Assembly (NCBI GenBank): GCA_021779835.1
Contig: JAJXZX010000015.1
Coordinates: 1 to 64,000 of the forward strand
DNA from: Pseudomonadota bacterium
GTDB lineage: Bacteria; Pseudomonadota; Alphaproteobacteria; Rhodobacterales; Rhodobacteraceae
DNA: 64,000 bases
Direction of reading: 5' to 3'
The notes beneath the pieces are model-generated. The model was not told the DNA's origin. It made no database searches and saw only the letters and a list, made by a program, of their open reading frames with translations. Of the stretch, positions 42,686 to 51,070 are shown in pieces; within the stretch, counting starts at the first letter, position 1; each line of letters starts with the position of its first letter. The position numbers and the translations under genes were made by a program.

Positions 42686-43786
42686 ATGCCGATTCCTACC
42701 CTTTTCACCCCAACCCGCCTTGGTGCGATTGAGGTTGCAAACCGCATCGCCATGGCCCCGCTGACCCGCAACCGCGCGCAGCCCGACGGCGACGTCCCCT
42801 CCGACCTCGCCGCCGAATACTACGCCCAACGCGCCACCGCCGGGCTTCTGATCACCGAGGGCTCACAAATCTCTGCGCAAGCAAAGGGTTACGCCTGGAC
42901 ACCCGGCATCTACAGCGCCGCGCAAATTGCGGGTTGGAAAAAGATTACTGACGCGGTTCATGCCAAGGGCGGCAAGATCGTGATCCAGCTGTGGCACGTC
43001 GGCCGCGTCTCGCACACCTCGCTGCAACCCGGCGGCATCGCCCCCGTCGCGCCCTCGGCAATCGCCGCCAAGTCGCAGACGTTTGATGGCAAAGGCTTTG
43101 TCCCCACCTCAGAGCCGCGCGCGCTTGACATTAAAGAGATACCTCAAGTCATTGATACCTATCGCAAAGCCGCGCTGAACGCGATCGAGGCTGGCTTTGA
43201 TGGCGTAGAGATTCATGCGGCAAACGGCTATCTGATCGACCAATTCCTGCGCGACGGATCGAACCATCGCACCGATGCCTATGGCGGTTCCGTTGAGAAC
43301 CGCACGCGCTTCCTGTTCGAGGTGGTCGAAGCCGTAACTGGCGCCATCGGTGGCGACCGGACCGGCATCCGCTTCAGCCCGTTCTCGGCCTCCAACGACG
43401 TCATGGACAGCGACCCGATGGCGGTTTTTAGCCATGCAATTCAGGGTCTTAACCGCTTCAACCTCGCCTTCCTCCACATGGTCGAGGGACAGACCGGCGG
43501 CGCGCGCCCGACGGGTCCGGGTGAGGATATTGTCGCCCTGCGCAAGCTGTTTAACGGTGCTTATATCGCCAACAACGGCTATACGCGCGACATGGCGATC
43601 AACGCGGTCGAGAGCGGTGCCGCCGACATGGTGGCATTCGGGCGGCAGTTTATTGCCAACCCAGACCTTGTTGAGAGGCTGCACACCAATGCTCCATTGA
43701 ACGAGCCCGACCGTGCGACCTTCTACGGTGGTGGCGCCAAGGGTTATACCGATTATCCGGCGCTCGCGGATGCAGAAAACGCATGA
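42686..43786 (+). CDS. Old yellow enzyme-family alkene reductase (NemA-like)
   Basis: 366-residue FMN-dependent OYE. The opening TLFTPTRLGAIEVANRIAMAPLTRNRAQPDGDVPSDLAAEYYAQRA is standard, IVIQLWHVGRVSH is an FMN contact, and FDGVEIHAANGYLIDQFLRDGSNHRTDAYGGSVENRTRF the conserved barrel segment with the substrate His/Asn pair. It reduces activated C=C bonds or nitro compounds with NAD(P)H. The ATG at 42686 follows AAGGATCTCAA. Confidence 0.93.
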   Translation: MPIPTLFTPTRLGAIEVANRIAMAPLTRNRAQPDGDVPSDLAAEYYAQRATAGLLITEGSQISAQAKGYAWTPGIYSAAQIAGWKKITDAVHAKGGKIVIQLWHVGRVSHTSLQPGGIAPVAPSAIAAKSQTFDGKGFVPTSEPRALDIKEIPQVIDTYRKAALNAIEAGFDGVEIHAANGYLIDQFLRDGSNHRTDAYGGSVENRTRFLFEVVEAVTGAIGGDRTGIRFSPFSASNDVMDSDPMAVFSHAIQGLNRFNLAFLHMVEGQTGGARPTGPGEDIVALRKLFNGAYIANNGYTRDMAINAVESGAADMVAFGRQFIANPDLVERLHTNAPLNEPDRATFYGGGAKGYTDYPALADAENA

Positions 43787-43816
43787 GCTTCGGCGCGTAA
43801 CATGTCGTAACAAAAC

Positions 43817-43841
43817 GGGGTGGCTGTCTAGCAGCCACCCC
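43817..43841. terminator. Bidirectional terminator between reductase and DUF442 genes
   Basis: GGGGTGGCTG (43817-43826) pairs perfectly with CAGCCACCCC (43832-43841) around a TCTAG loop. It lies between convergent genes and is preceded by AACAAAAC, a T-run on the minus strand. Confidence 0.8.
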
Positions 43842-43844
43842 TCG

Positions 43845-44270
43845 CTACCCCTTGGCGCGTGCGTCCAGCATGGGGCGCAGCCCTTCAAGCTGGTATCCGA
43901 AACGTGCCGGGATTGAGATGAGGTGGTCGGTCGGGTGTTTGCCAACATGTGCAAGCGCCCACACGATCGACGACCGATTGCCCGAGGCACAATATGCGAA
44001 CACCGGACCAGTTGAAGATTGGATCGCTTTGCTTTGAATTTGCACGTTTTCTTCTGTCAGCGCCCCAGGAAAAACCGGGTTGACGACAAAGGTCATTCCA
44101 GCCGCCTCAACCTCGCGGCCAATCACCTCTGCCCGAAGCGGCTCGGGGATCTCGCGGTCGGGGCGGTTGCAAATCACTGTCGTATAGCCCGCTGCCTTTA
44201 TGGCTGCCACATCCGCCGGTTCAATCTGCGGCGAGACGGCGTAATCGGGGGTGAGCGCGCGAATTTCCAT
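43845..44270 (-). CDS. TIGR01244/DUF442 sulfurtransferase-phosphatase-like protein
   Basis: 141-residue protein of the DUF442 (beta-lactamase hydrolase-like) domain. Cys94 lies in YCASGNRSS, a C-x2-G-x-R-S loop of the protein-tyrosine-phosphatase/rhodanese type, and the opening MEIRALTPDYAVSPQIEPADVAAIKAAGYTTVICNRPDRE is the family start. In Blh proteins this domain is fused to an ETHE1-type dioxygenase; here the dioxygenase is the separate gene 96 bases upstream. It probably works in hydrogen sulfide/persulfide detoxification. Confidence 0.85.
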   Translation of the reverse strand: MEIRALTPDYAVSPQIEPADVAAIKAAGYTTVICNRPDREIPEPLRAEVIGREVEAAGMTFVVNPVFPGALTEENVQIQSKAIQSSTGPVFAYCASGNRSSIVWALAHVGKHPTDHLISIPARFGYQLEGLRPMLDARAKG

Positions 44271-44365
44271 GGTCGTTCCTTATGCCGTGGCAGGACGTGA
44301 CGCCGGACCATGCCCGCCCGGCTGCGCGAGGTATACAAGCTCGCGCAACCTGACGGAAGACCGCG

Positions 44366-45229
44366 TCAAAGCTTGTTGATGGGAACCTTTATGTAGGACA
44401 CGCCGGTCTCATCCGGCTCTGGCATTTGCCCCGCCCGCATGTTGACCTGAAGCGAGGGGATAATCAGGCGCGGCATGGCAAGCGTCGCATCGCGCGCCTC
44501 GCGCATCTTGACGAAATCATGCTTGGATTTGCCGCCGCCGACATGCACGTTGCGCGCCTTCTCTTCCGCCACCGTGGTTTCCCACGCGAATTCTTCCCGC
44601 CCCGGCGCCTTGTAGTCGTGGCCGACAAATATGCGCGTATCCTCTGGCAAGGAAAGGATTTTCTGCACGCTGTCGAACAGGTTCTCCGCCGATCCGCCGG
44701 GAAAATCGCAGCGCGCCGTGCCGAAATCCGGCATGAAGAGCGTATCGCCCACGAAGGCCGCGTCGCCGATCACATAGGTCAGACAGGCGGGCGTATGGCC
44801 GGGCGTATGCAGGACATCGCCGCGCAATTGGCCGATATGAAAGCTGTCCCCCTCTTTGAACAACTGGTCGAACTGCGAGCCGTCGCGCTGGAACCGTGTG
44901 CCCTCGTTAAAGACCTTGCCAAAGGTCTCTTGCACCACAGTAATCCGGTCGCCGATGCCGATCTTGCCGCCCACACGCTCCTGAATATAGGGCGCGGCCG
45001 ACAGGTGGTCGGCGTGGACATGCGTCTCTAATATCCAGTCAACCACCAGCCCCTCGGCGCGGATCCAGGCGATCACCGCATCCGCCGACGCGGTGTCAGT
45101 GCGGCCAGAGGCATAGTCGAAATCCAGAACGGAATCGATCACCGCGCAATGGGTGCCAGCCGGGTCACGCACCACATAGGTGATCGTGTTGGTCGCGGTA
45201 TCGAAGAAGGCTTTGACCTCGGGGGACAT
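44366..45229 (-). CDS. MBL-fold persulfide dioxygenase-like hydrolase (ETHE1/Blh C-domain type)
   Basis: 287-residue metallo-beta-lactamase-fold protein. Metal-binding THVHADHLSA holds His70, His72, Asp74 and His75; HTPGHTPACLTYVIGDAAFVGDTLF supplies the next His and the bridging Asp; FVGHDYKAPGRE the last His. The family is sulfur dioxygenases that oxidise glutathione persulfide. With the adjacent DUF442 gene it makes a split form of Blh. No bigR-type regulator or sulfite exporter is adjacent. Confidence 0.87.
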   Translation of the reverse strand: MSPEVKAFFDTATNTITYVVRDPAGTHCAVIDSVLDFDYASGRTDTASADAVIAWIRAEGLVVDWILETHVHADHLSAAPYIQERVGGKIGIGDRITVVQETFGKVFNEGTRFQRDGSQFDQLFKEGDSFHIGQLRGDVLHTPGHTPACLTYVIGDAAFVGDTLFMPDFGTARCDFPGGSAENLFDSVQKILSLPEDTRIFVGHDYKAPGREEFAWETTVAEEKARNVHVGGGKSKHDFVKMREARDATLAMPRLIIPSLQVNMRAGQMPEPDETGVSYIKVPINKL

Positions 45230-45321
45230 CGGCGCACCTTTGTTGTGTCGTTAGTTGGAGAACATAGGGCCGGACGCACATATGGCAAGATGTGAATGTG
45301 AAATCTGATGGTGAACATCGC

Positions 45322-45335
45322 TTGATCTGCGTCAA
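45322..45335. promoter_or_regulatory. FNR/FixK-type box upstream of dksA-like gene
   Basis: TTGATCTGCGTCAA matches the TTGAT-N4-ATCAA consensus at 9 of 10 positions. It is centred about 60 bases before the DksA-like start and about 99 bases before the divergent MBL hydrolase start. It suggests control by FnrL under low oxygen. Confidence 0.72.
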
Positions 45336-45388
45336 GGCGACCAAGTTGTGCCATCGTTAGCGTATCACAATAGAAGGAGATTTGCGCG

Positions 45389-45706
45389 ATGACATCCCTG
45401 GACACCCGAAAACGTCAACTAGAGGCGCGGCTGGCCTATCTGAAGGCGCGCCTCGGCGTGATCGATGAAGAGTTGGACAGCCACGAGACCAAGGACTGGG
45501 AAGACCTCGCCACCGAACGAGAGCGCGATGAGGTTTTGGAGGGGATGGGCAATTCCGGAGTGCAGGAAATCCGCCAGATCGAGGCGGCATTGCAGCGGAT
45601 CGCCGAGGGCCAATACGGATTTTGCACAACCTGCGGCAACAAAATCGCGCCGAAACGTTTGGACGTCCTGCCATTCACGCCATTCTGCGGCGACTGCGCG
45701 CATTAG
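45389..45706 (+). CDS. DksA/TraR-type C4 zinc-finger protein
   Basis: 105-residue DksA-like protein: an N-terminal coiled coil (about 5-70; LEARLAYLKARLGVIDEELDS) and a C4 zinc finger with Cys79, Cys82, Cys100 and Cys103. It probably acts on RNA polymerase through the secondary channel. The tip lacks an obvious DksA Asp-x-x-Asp-Ala motif (the DWEDLA stretch is similar). An FNR-type box lies upstream, so it may link low oxygen to transcription. A small gene follows 17 bases later. Confidence 0.9.
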   Translation: MTSLDTRKRQLEARLAYLKARLGVIDEELDSHETKDWEDLATERERDEVLEGMGNSGVQEIRQIEAALQRIAEGQYGFCTTCGNKIAPKRLDVLPFTPFCGDCAH

Positions 45707-45723
45707 GGAAAAGGAGAGATGCG

Positions 45724-45930
45724 ATGAACCAAACCACGCAACTTCGTGCTGTTGCCGACCTGGCGGGGAAGATGGCGGCCGGTTCCGATCCGGATCGCCC
45801 CGATGATCCAAGGCTGGAGCGACTACTGGCAGAGATGCGGGCTTTGGCAGAGATCCTGCCATGCGCCAAGTCGCCCGCAGCCGACTGGGAAGCGGCGGAA
45901 GAGGCCAGTTTCGATAATCTGCCCGTCTGA
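45724..45930 (+). CDS. Small hypothetical protein after dksA-like gene
   Basis: 68-residue acidic protein (LAGKMAAGSDPDRPDDPRLERLLAEMRALAEIL and a final ADWEAAEEASFDNLPV). The ATG is 17 bases after the DksA-like stop, with GGAGAGATGCG ahead of it, so it is probably in the same FNR-controlled transcript. Not recognised. Confidence 0.65.
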   Translation: MNQTTQLRAVADLAGKMAAGSDPDRPDDPRLERLLAEMRALAEILPCAKSPAADWEAAEEASFDNLPV

Positions 45931-45949
45931 GCCTTAGTCAGTCTGACCT

Positions 45950-47179
45950 TTACTGCGAATAGCGCGCCAGTTCCGCGCGCGCGATCTGGCGGCGATGCAC
46001 GGCATCCGGCCCATCGGCAAGCCGCAGCGTGCGCAGATTGGTCCACTGCCGCGCCAGTGGCGTGTCTTGACTGACCCCTTGCGCGCCGAACATCTGCACC
46101 GCCTGATCCGTCACCTTCAGCGCCACCGCAGGCGCCACCACCTTGATCGCGCTGATCCAAGGTGCTGCGGCCTTGGCGTCGCCCTGATCCATCATCCACG
46201 CCGCCTTCAGGCACAGCAGACGCGCCTGCTCAATCTCCATCCGCGCCTCTGCGATGATGTCGAAATTCGCGCCAAGCTGGGCCAGCGGCTTGCCAAACGC
46301 CTCGCGGTCCAAGGCGCGGCGACACATCAGTTCCAGCGCCTTTTCCGCCTGCCCGATCGCACGCATACAATGATGGATGCGCCCCGGCCCAAGCCGCCCC
46401 TGAGCAATCTCAAACCCGCGCCCCTCGCCGACCAGCAGCGCCGCGACGGGCACCCGCACATCAGTATAGCGAAAGTGCATATGGCCATGCGGCGCATCAT
46501 CGTGGCCATAAACCTCCATCGCGCGCAGACGCTGAATGCCGGGGGCGTCGGCGGGCACTACGATCATCGAATGGCGCGCATGTTTGGGGCCGTCCGTGGC
46601 GGTGCGCACCATCACGATATGCACCGCGCAGCGCGGATCCCCTGCCCCGGTCGCCCACCATTTCTCGCCGTTCAGCACATAATGATCGCCGTCGCGCACG
46701 CAAGACATCGCGATATTGGTCGCGTCGGACGAGGCGACCTGCTGCTCTGTCATCAGATAAGCCGACCGGATTTCCCCCGCCATCAACGGCTTCAGCCAGC
46801 GTTCCTTCATCGCGTCAGAGCCGTAACGCTCCAGCACCTCCATGTTGCCAGTATCGGGCGCGTTGCAGTTGAACACCTCGGGCGCCAGATGGCTGCGGCC
46901 CATTTCCTCAGCAAGATAGGCGTATTCCACCGTGGTCAGCCCCGGCCCGCGGCTTGAGTCGGTCAGCCACAGGTTCCACAGGCCCCGCTTCCGCGCCTTG
47001 GCCTTCAGCCCTTCGAGGATTTCGGTCTGCCGCGCGGTAAACGTCCAGCGGTCGCCAACCCCGACTTCGGCAAGGAATTCCGCATCCAGCGGCGCGATCT
47101 CGTCGCGCACCATCGCGGTCAGGCGCGCATGTATAGGCGCCAACCGCGCGCTCATCCCAAGGCTCATCGCGTCAGTCAT
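45950..47179 (-). CDS. Acyl-CoA dehydrogenase (ACAD11/LvaC-like)
   Basis: 409-residue FAD acyl-CoA dehydrogenase family protein. The FAD/substrate segments LMTEQQVASSDATNIAMSCVRDGDHYVLNGEKWWATGA and the final FGAQGVSQDTPLARQWTNLRTLRLADGPDAVHRRQIARAEL are characteristic of the ACAD10/ACAD11-like branch. It is divergent from an APH-type kinase gene; in human ACAD11 the two domains are fused, and in Pseudomonas lva genes the two act in sequence on 4-hydroxyacyl-CoA. GGAGG precedes the ATG of MTDAMSLG. Confidence 0.9.
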   Translation of the reverse strand: MTDAMSLGMSARLAPIHARLTAMVRDEIAPLDAEFLAEVGVGDRWTFTARQTEILEGLKAKARKRGLWNLWLTDSSRGPGLTTVEYAYLAEEMGRSHLAPEVFNCNAPDTGNMEVLERYGSDAMKERWLKPLMAGEIRSAYLMTEQQVASSDATNIAMSCVRDGDHYVLNGEKWWATGAGDPRCAVHIVMVRTATDGPKHARHSMIVVPADAPGIQRLRAMEVYGHDDAPHGHMHFRYTDVRVPVAALLVGEGRGFEIAQGRLGPGRIHHCMRAIGQAEKALELMCRRALDREAFGKPLAQLGANFDIIAEARMEIEQARLLCLKAAWMMDQGDAKAAAPWISAIKVVAPAVALKVTDQAVQMFGAQGVSQDTPLARQWTNLRTLRLADGPDAVHRRQIARAELARYSQ

Positions 47180-47272
47180 GGTGAAATCCTCCAAACCACA
47201 GCGAAACAGCGGCCTCGGCGAATGTCAATCAACCCATTGCCAAACCCCTGACCCGCCATGTTAATAGCCCGC

Positions 47273-48310
47273 ATGGGAGCGGGGATCGACATTGATCTGA
47301 AACAGCTGGGCCTTTGGTTGGAGGCGCATGTCGCGGGCTTTTACGGCCTGACGGCGGTGACCAAGTATTCCGGGGGGCAGTCAAATCCCACCTACCGGCT
47401 TGACGCGCAAAGCGGCACTTATGTGTTGCGCGCGAAACCGGCGGGAGTGCTGCTGCCCTCTGCGCATCAGGTCGGGCGCGAGTATCGCGTGATGGCGGCG
47501 CTCGCCGGGTCAACCGTGCCGGTGCCGCGCATGTTGGCGTTTGCCGACGACGACACCTCGCCCATCGGCCGCGCGTTTTTCGTGATGAGCCATGTCGAGG
47601 GGCGGATCTTCTGGGATCCCGCCCTGCCCGATCTGGCGCCTGCCGCGCGGCGTGCAATCTATCACGCGATGGCCGCAATGCTGGCCGATCTGCACACCCT
47701 TTCCCCCGAGGCGCTGGGGCTGGCGGATTTCGGTCGTGCGGCCAATTATTTCGCGCGGCAGGTTGATCGCTGGGGCCGCCAGTATCAGGCATCCGCCCCG
47801 CAGCCGCACCGGGCGATGCAGCGGCTGGGCGATTGGCTTGCGGCGCACCTGCCGCCCGATGATGGCGAGGTGGCGCTGGTGCATGGCGATTATCGGCTCG
47901 ACAACATGATCTTTGCCCAGGATGCGCCCACCCCGATTGCGCTGCTGGATTGGGAACTGTCAACGCTCGGCCATCCGCTGGCCGATCTCGCCTATCAATG
48001 CATGCAGTTGCGCCTGCCCCATAACGCGGCAATGCGCGGCCTTGGCGGCGTGGATCGCGCCCCGCTCGGCATTCCATCCGAGGTGGATTATGTCGCGTTC
48101 TACTGCGCTCGGCGCGGCATCGCCGAGATCCCGCATTGGCCATTCTATCTGGCCTTTTCCTTCTTTCGTTTAGCGGCCATCCTGCAAGGCGTCGTGCGTC
48201 GCGCCGACGATGGCAACGCGTCCAACCCCGACAGCGCCCGCGCCTATGCGCCAGTGATCCCGGTTCTGGCCGGAATGGCGCTCGACCTGACAGGAGTACG
48301 AGTGGAATGA
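47273..48310 (+). CDS. APH-family phosphotransferase (4-hydroxyacyl-CoA kinase candidate)
   Basis: 345-residue aminoglycoside-phosphotransferase-fold kinase. The catalytic loop is VHGDYRLDNMIF (His204-Gly-Asp206 to Asn211) and the metal site LLDWELSTLGHPLADLAY (Asp226). KYSGGQSNPTYRL is the N-lobe Gly-rich loop and RAKPAG holds the Lys. This branch is the one fused to acyl-CoA dehydrogenase in ACAD10/11 rather than a drug-resistance enzyme. The next gene starts on its stop codon (ATGA). A TTG start 15 bases upstream is possible. Confidence 0.9.
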   Translation: MGAGIDIDLKQLGLWLEAHVAGFYGLTAVTKYSGGQSNPTYRLDAQSGTYVLRAKPAGVLLPSAHQVGREYRVMAALAGSTVPVPRMLAFADDDTSPIGRAFFVMSHVEGRIFWDPALPDLAPAARRAIYHAMAAMLADLHTLSPEALGLADFGRAANYFARQVDRWGRQYQASAPQPHRAMQRLGDWLAAHLPPDDGEVALVHGDYRLDNMIFAQDAPTPIALLDWELSTLGHPLADLAYQCMQLRLPHNAAMRGLGGVDRAPLGIPSEVDYVAFYCARRGIAEIPHWPFYLAFSFFRLAAILQGVVRRADDGNASNPDSARAYAPVIPVLAGMALDLTGVRVE

Positions 48311-50409
48311 CACAGATGGTGACATGGGAAATCCGCGATGGCATCGCCGTTCTGACGCTGGACAACCCGCCGGTGAATGCGCTTGGGCAAGACCTGCGCG
48401 CCGGGATTTGGCAGGCGATCGAGGCGGCAGGGGCTGATCCTGCGGTCCAGGCCATCGTTATCTGCGCCGAAGGGCGTAATTTTTCGGCGGGCGCAGATAT
48501 CCGGGAATTCGGCAAACCCCCGGTCGCGCCATCTTTGCCCGATCTGTGCAACCTGATCGAAGCCAGCGCAAAGCCGGTGATCGCGGCCATTCAGGGCAAG
48601 GCCCTTGGCGGCGGATTTGAGCTGGCGTTGGCGGCCCATGCCCGTATTGCGCAACGCACCGCCAAAGTCGGCCTGCCCGAGGTCACGCTGGGTATCTTGC
48701 CCGGCGCGGGTGGCACCCAACGCACGCCGCGGCTGATCGGTGCCGAGCCTGCGCTGCGCCTGATCCTTGGCGGCAAGCCCCTGCGTGCCCGCGACGCGCA
48801 GGCGATGGGCCTGCTGGATGGCGTGGTGGAAGATGGGCTGGTCGATGCCGCCATCGCGCTGGCCCGCAACATGGTTGCGGACGGCAAGCCGGTGGTGCCG
48901 ACGCGGGCGCGGCGCGACGGGTTCCATGAGCCTGCCGCCTACGAGGCCGCGATTGCTGCCGCGCGCACAGCACAGGACAAAGTGCCCGCCAACCCGGACT
49001 TGCCCGCCAATTCCCGCATCATTGACTGCATCGAGGCGGCGCTCTTGTTGCCATTCGACGCGGGCCTTACGTTCGAGCGGTCAGCGTTCGAGGATTGCCT
49101 TGGCTCGATCGGCGCGCGCGGCTTGCGCCATGCGTTTCTGGCCGAACGACGCACCGCTAAAATCCCCGAGCTTGGCACCCAACCGCGTGCCATCGCCCAT
49201 GTTGGCGTGATCGGCGGCGGCCTGATGGGCGCTGGTATCATCGTGGCCCTGATGGGCGCAGGCCTCGCGGTGTCGCTGGTGGAACGCGACCACGACAGTC
49301 TGGTCGCCGGGCTGGAGCGGATTGCTGACATCCACGAAAATGCGGTAGCCAAAGGGCGCATGACGGCTGAGGCACGCGACGAGCAATGGGCGCGGCTCAA
49401 GGGATCGGCAGACATCACCACGCTTGCCGAGGTCGATCTGGTGATCGAGGCCGCCTCGGAGGACGAGGCGATCAAAACCGCGTTGTTCCGCCAGCTTGAC
49501 AGCGTGGTGAAGCCGGGCGCGATCCTTGCCACCAACACCTCATACCTCGACATCAACACGCTTGCTGCGGCCACCAGCCGCCCCGGCGATGTGGTCGGCC
49601 TGCATTTCTTTTCGCCCGCCCATATCATGCGGCTGATGGAGGTGGTGGTGGGCGCCCAGACCGCGCCTGATGTTGTGACGGCGGGCTTCGCGCTTGCTGC
49701 GCGGCTGGGCAAGGTCGCGGTGCGCGCGGGCGTTTGCGATGGCTTCATTGGCAACCGCATCCTGACCGCCTACCGCACCGCCGCCGACTTCACGCTCGAG
49801 GATGGCGCATCGCCCGCCCAGATCGACGCCGCAATGCGGGCCTTTGGCATGGCGCTGGGGCCCTATCAGGTGTCCGACATGGCCGGGCTCGACATTTCCT
49901 GGGCGCGCCGCAAACGGCTGGCGCCGACCCGCGACCCCAAGGCGCGTTATGTCTCCATTGCGGATCGCCTGTGCGAGGCGGGGCGCTTTGGGCAGAAATC
50001 CGGCGCCGGGTATTATTCCTACCCCGACGGGCGCGTCGGCAAGGAAGACCCCGCCACGCAAGCAATCATCGAGGCCGAGCGCGCCGCGAAAGGGATTACG
50101 CCGCGCAGCTTCACCGCTGAGGAAATCCAGCGTCGCTGTCTGGCCGCGATGGCCAATGAGGGCGCGCGCATTCTGCAAGAGGGCATCGCCTTGCGCCCCT
50201 CTGACCTCGATGTTGTGCTGCTGTCCGGCTATGGCTACCCACGCTGGCGCGGCGGCCCGATGCAAAGCGCCGACGAAATCGGACTGTTAGAGCTGAAAAA
50301 CACCCTGCTGGCCTACGCCAAGGAAACGCCGGAGTTCTGGCGCCCCGCCGATCTGCTTGGGGAGTTGATCAAGAACGGCCGTCACTTTGCCGACCTGAAC
50401 GAGACCTGA
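48307..50409 (+). CDS. fadJ: Bifunctional enoyl-CoA hydratase/3-hydroxyacyl-CoA dehydrogenase
   Basis: 700-residue multifunctional beta-oxidation enzyme. The crotonase domain (1-190) shows FSAGADIREFG, Glu105 in GGGFELALAAHARIA and Glu125 in GLPEVTLGILPGAGGTQR. The NAD-binding motif GVIGGGLMGAG is at 300-310 and HFFSPAHIMRLMEVV holds the catalytic His of the dehydrogenase. The C-terminal half contains the two 3HCDH domains. It would finish oxidation of the products of the adjacent kinase and dehydrogenase. Translationally coupled to the kinase by ATGA. The symbol reflects the family; FadN or FadB-like naming is possible. Confidence 0.9.
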   Translation: MTQMVTWEIRDGIAVLTLDNPPVNALGQDLRAGIWQAIEAAGADPAVQAIVICAEGRNFSAGADIREFGKPPVAPSLPDLCNLIEASAKPVIAAIQGKALGGGFELALAAHARIAQRTAKVGLPEVTLGILPGAGGTQRTPRLIGAEPALRLILGGKPLRARDAQAMGLLDGVVEDGLVDAAIALARNMVADGKPVVPTRARRDGFHEPAAYEAAIAAARTAQDKVPANPDLPANSRIIDCIEAALLLPFDAGLTFERSAFEDCLGSIGARGLRHAFLAERRTAKIPELGTQPRAIAHVGVIGGGLMGAGIIVALMGAGLAVSLVERDHDSLVAGLERIADIHENAVAKGRMTAEARDEQWARLKGSADITTLAEVDLVIEAASEDEAIKTALFRQLDSVVKPGAILATNTSYLDINTLAAATSRPGDVVGLHFFSPAHIMRLMEVVVGAQTAPDVVTAGFALAARLGKVAVRAGVCDGFIGNRILTAYRTAADFTLEDGASPAQIDAAMRAFGMALGPYQVSDMAGLDISWARRKRLAPTRDPKARYVSIADRLCEAGRFGQKSGAGYYSYPDGRVGKEDPATQAIIEAERAAKGITPRSFTAEEIQRRCLAAMANEGARILQEGIALRPSDLDVVLLSGYGYPRWRGGPMQSADEIGLLELKNTLLAYAKETPEFWRPADLLGELIKNGRHFADLNET

Positions 50410-50444
50410 GCGGGAGGGCAAGGCGCCCCCCCTCGGGCGTGCCG

Positions 50445-50660
50445 TCACCGAAACGCGATGCCCAGCACCAAGGTCATCAGGCCGATCACCGCCACCCCCA
50501 ATGCGCCGAAGTTATAGGCGACAAGCCGCTGCAACTTCGTGCGCAGGTCGGCGTCTGACAGGCCAGCCTTACGCAAGCGCATCGCCTGAGTCGCGCAGTA
50601 AAGCAGCCCGATTATTCCAACCATCGCAATCGCCGCACCGACCCAGATCAGACGTGCCAT
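50445..50660 (-). CDS. Small two-helix membrane protein
   Basis: 71-residue inner-membrane protein with two hydrophobic helices (LIWVGAAIAMVGIIGLLYCA and LGVAVIGLMTLVLGIAF) joined by a short soluble loop (MRLRKAGLSDADLRTKLQ). GGAGGGT sits just ahead of the ATG of MARLIWV, preferred over an ATG eight codons upstream. Function unknown; convergent with fadJ. Confidence 0.8.
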   Translation of the reverse strand: MARLIWVGAAIAMVGIIGLLYCATQAMRLRKAGLSDADLRTKLQRLVAYNFGALGVAVIGLMTLVLGIAFR

Positions 50661-50782
50661 GCCACCCTCCATTGCTTCGGGCACCCGCTATCGCACCCCG
50701 TCCCACCGTGCAAGCGCCTCGGCCCTTGAACCGCGCGCGCGGGACCGCTAGGGATCAACAAAACCATACCAGCGAGGCAGGC

Positions 50783-51043
50783 ATGAGCGACCAGGTTACC
50801 GACGCCCAATACAACGTCACCGCAGAGGAACTGCGCCAGTTCATCGAGCGCTATGAGCATCTTGAAGCCGAGAAAAAGGACATCACCGAACAGCAAAAAG
50901 AGGTGATGGCCGAGGCCAAGGGGCGCGGCTATGACACCAAGGTGATCCGCAAGGTCATCGCGCTACGCAAGCGCGACGCCGACGATATCGCCGAAGAGGA
51001 AAGCATCCTCGAGCTTTACAAAGCGGCCTTGGGCATGTCCTGA
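50783..51043 (+). CDS. gapR: GapR family DNA-binding protein (DUF2312)
   Basis: 86-residue protein of the DUF2312 family, whose Caulobacter member GapR binds overtwisted AT-rich DNA and helps chromosome replication and segregation. The sequence is typical: a helical coiled-coil ELRQFIERYEHLEAEKKDITEQQKEVMAEAKGRGYDTKVIRKVIALRKRD, ending with DDIAEEESILELYKAALGM. The start is the ATG of MSDQVTDAQ. Its stop is next to a stem that also ends the following convergent gene. Confidence 0.93.
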   Translation: MSDQVTDAQYNVTAEELRQFIERYEHLEAEKKDITEQQKEVMAEAKGRGYDTKVIRKVIALRKRDADDIAEEESILELYKAALGMS

Positions 51044-51047
51044 GCCC

Positions 51048-51070
51048 GATCGCGCCCTCAGGGCGCGATC
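51048..51070. terminator. Terminator stem shared by gapR and convergent gene
   Basis: GATCGCGCCC (51048-51057) pairs perfectly with GGGCGCGATC (51061-51070) around TCA. The TCA loop is the stop codon of the minus-strand gene, so that gene's last codons form one arm of the stem. Confidence 0.7.

Noticed and set aside
47229-48590. 453-codon open frame on the minus strand opposite the APH kinase gene
   Set aside because: Antisense shadow; the plus-strand product has intact catalytic motifs and ATGA coupling.
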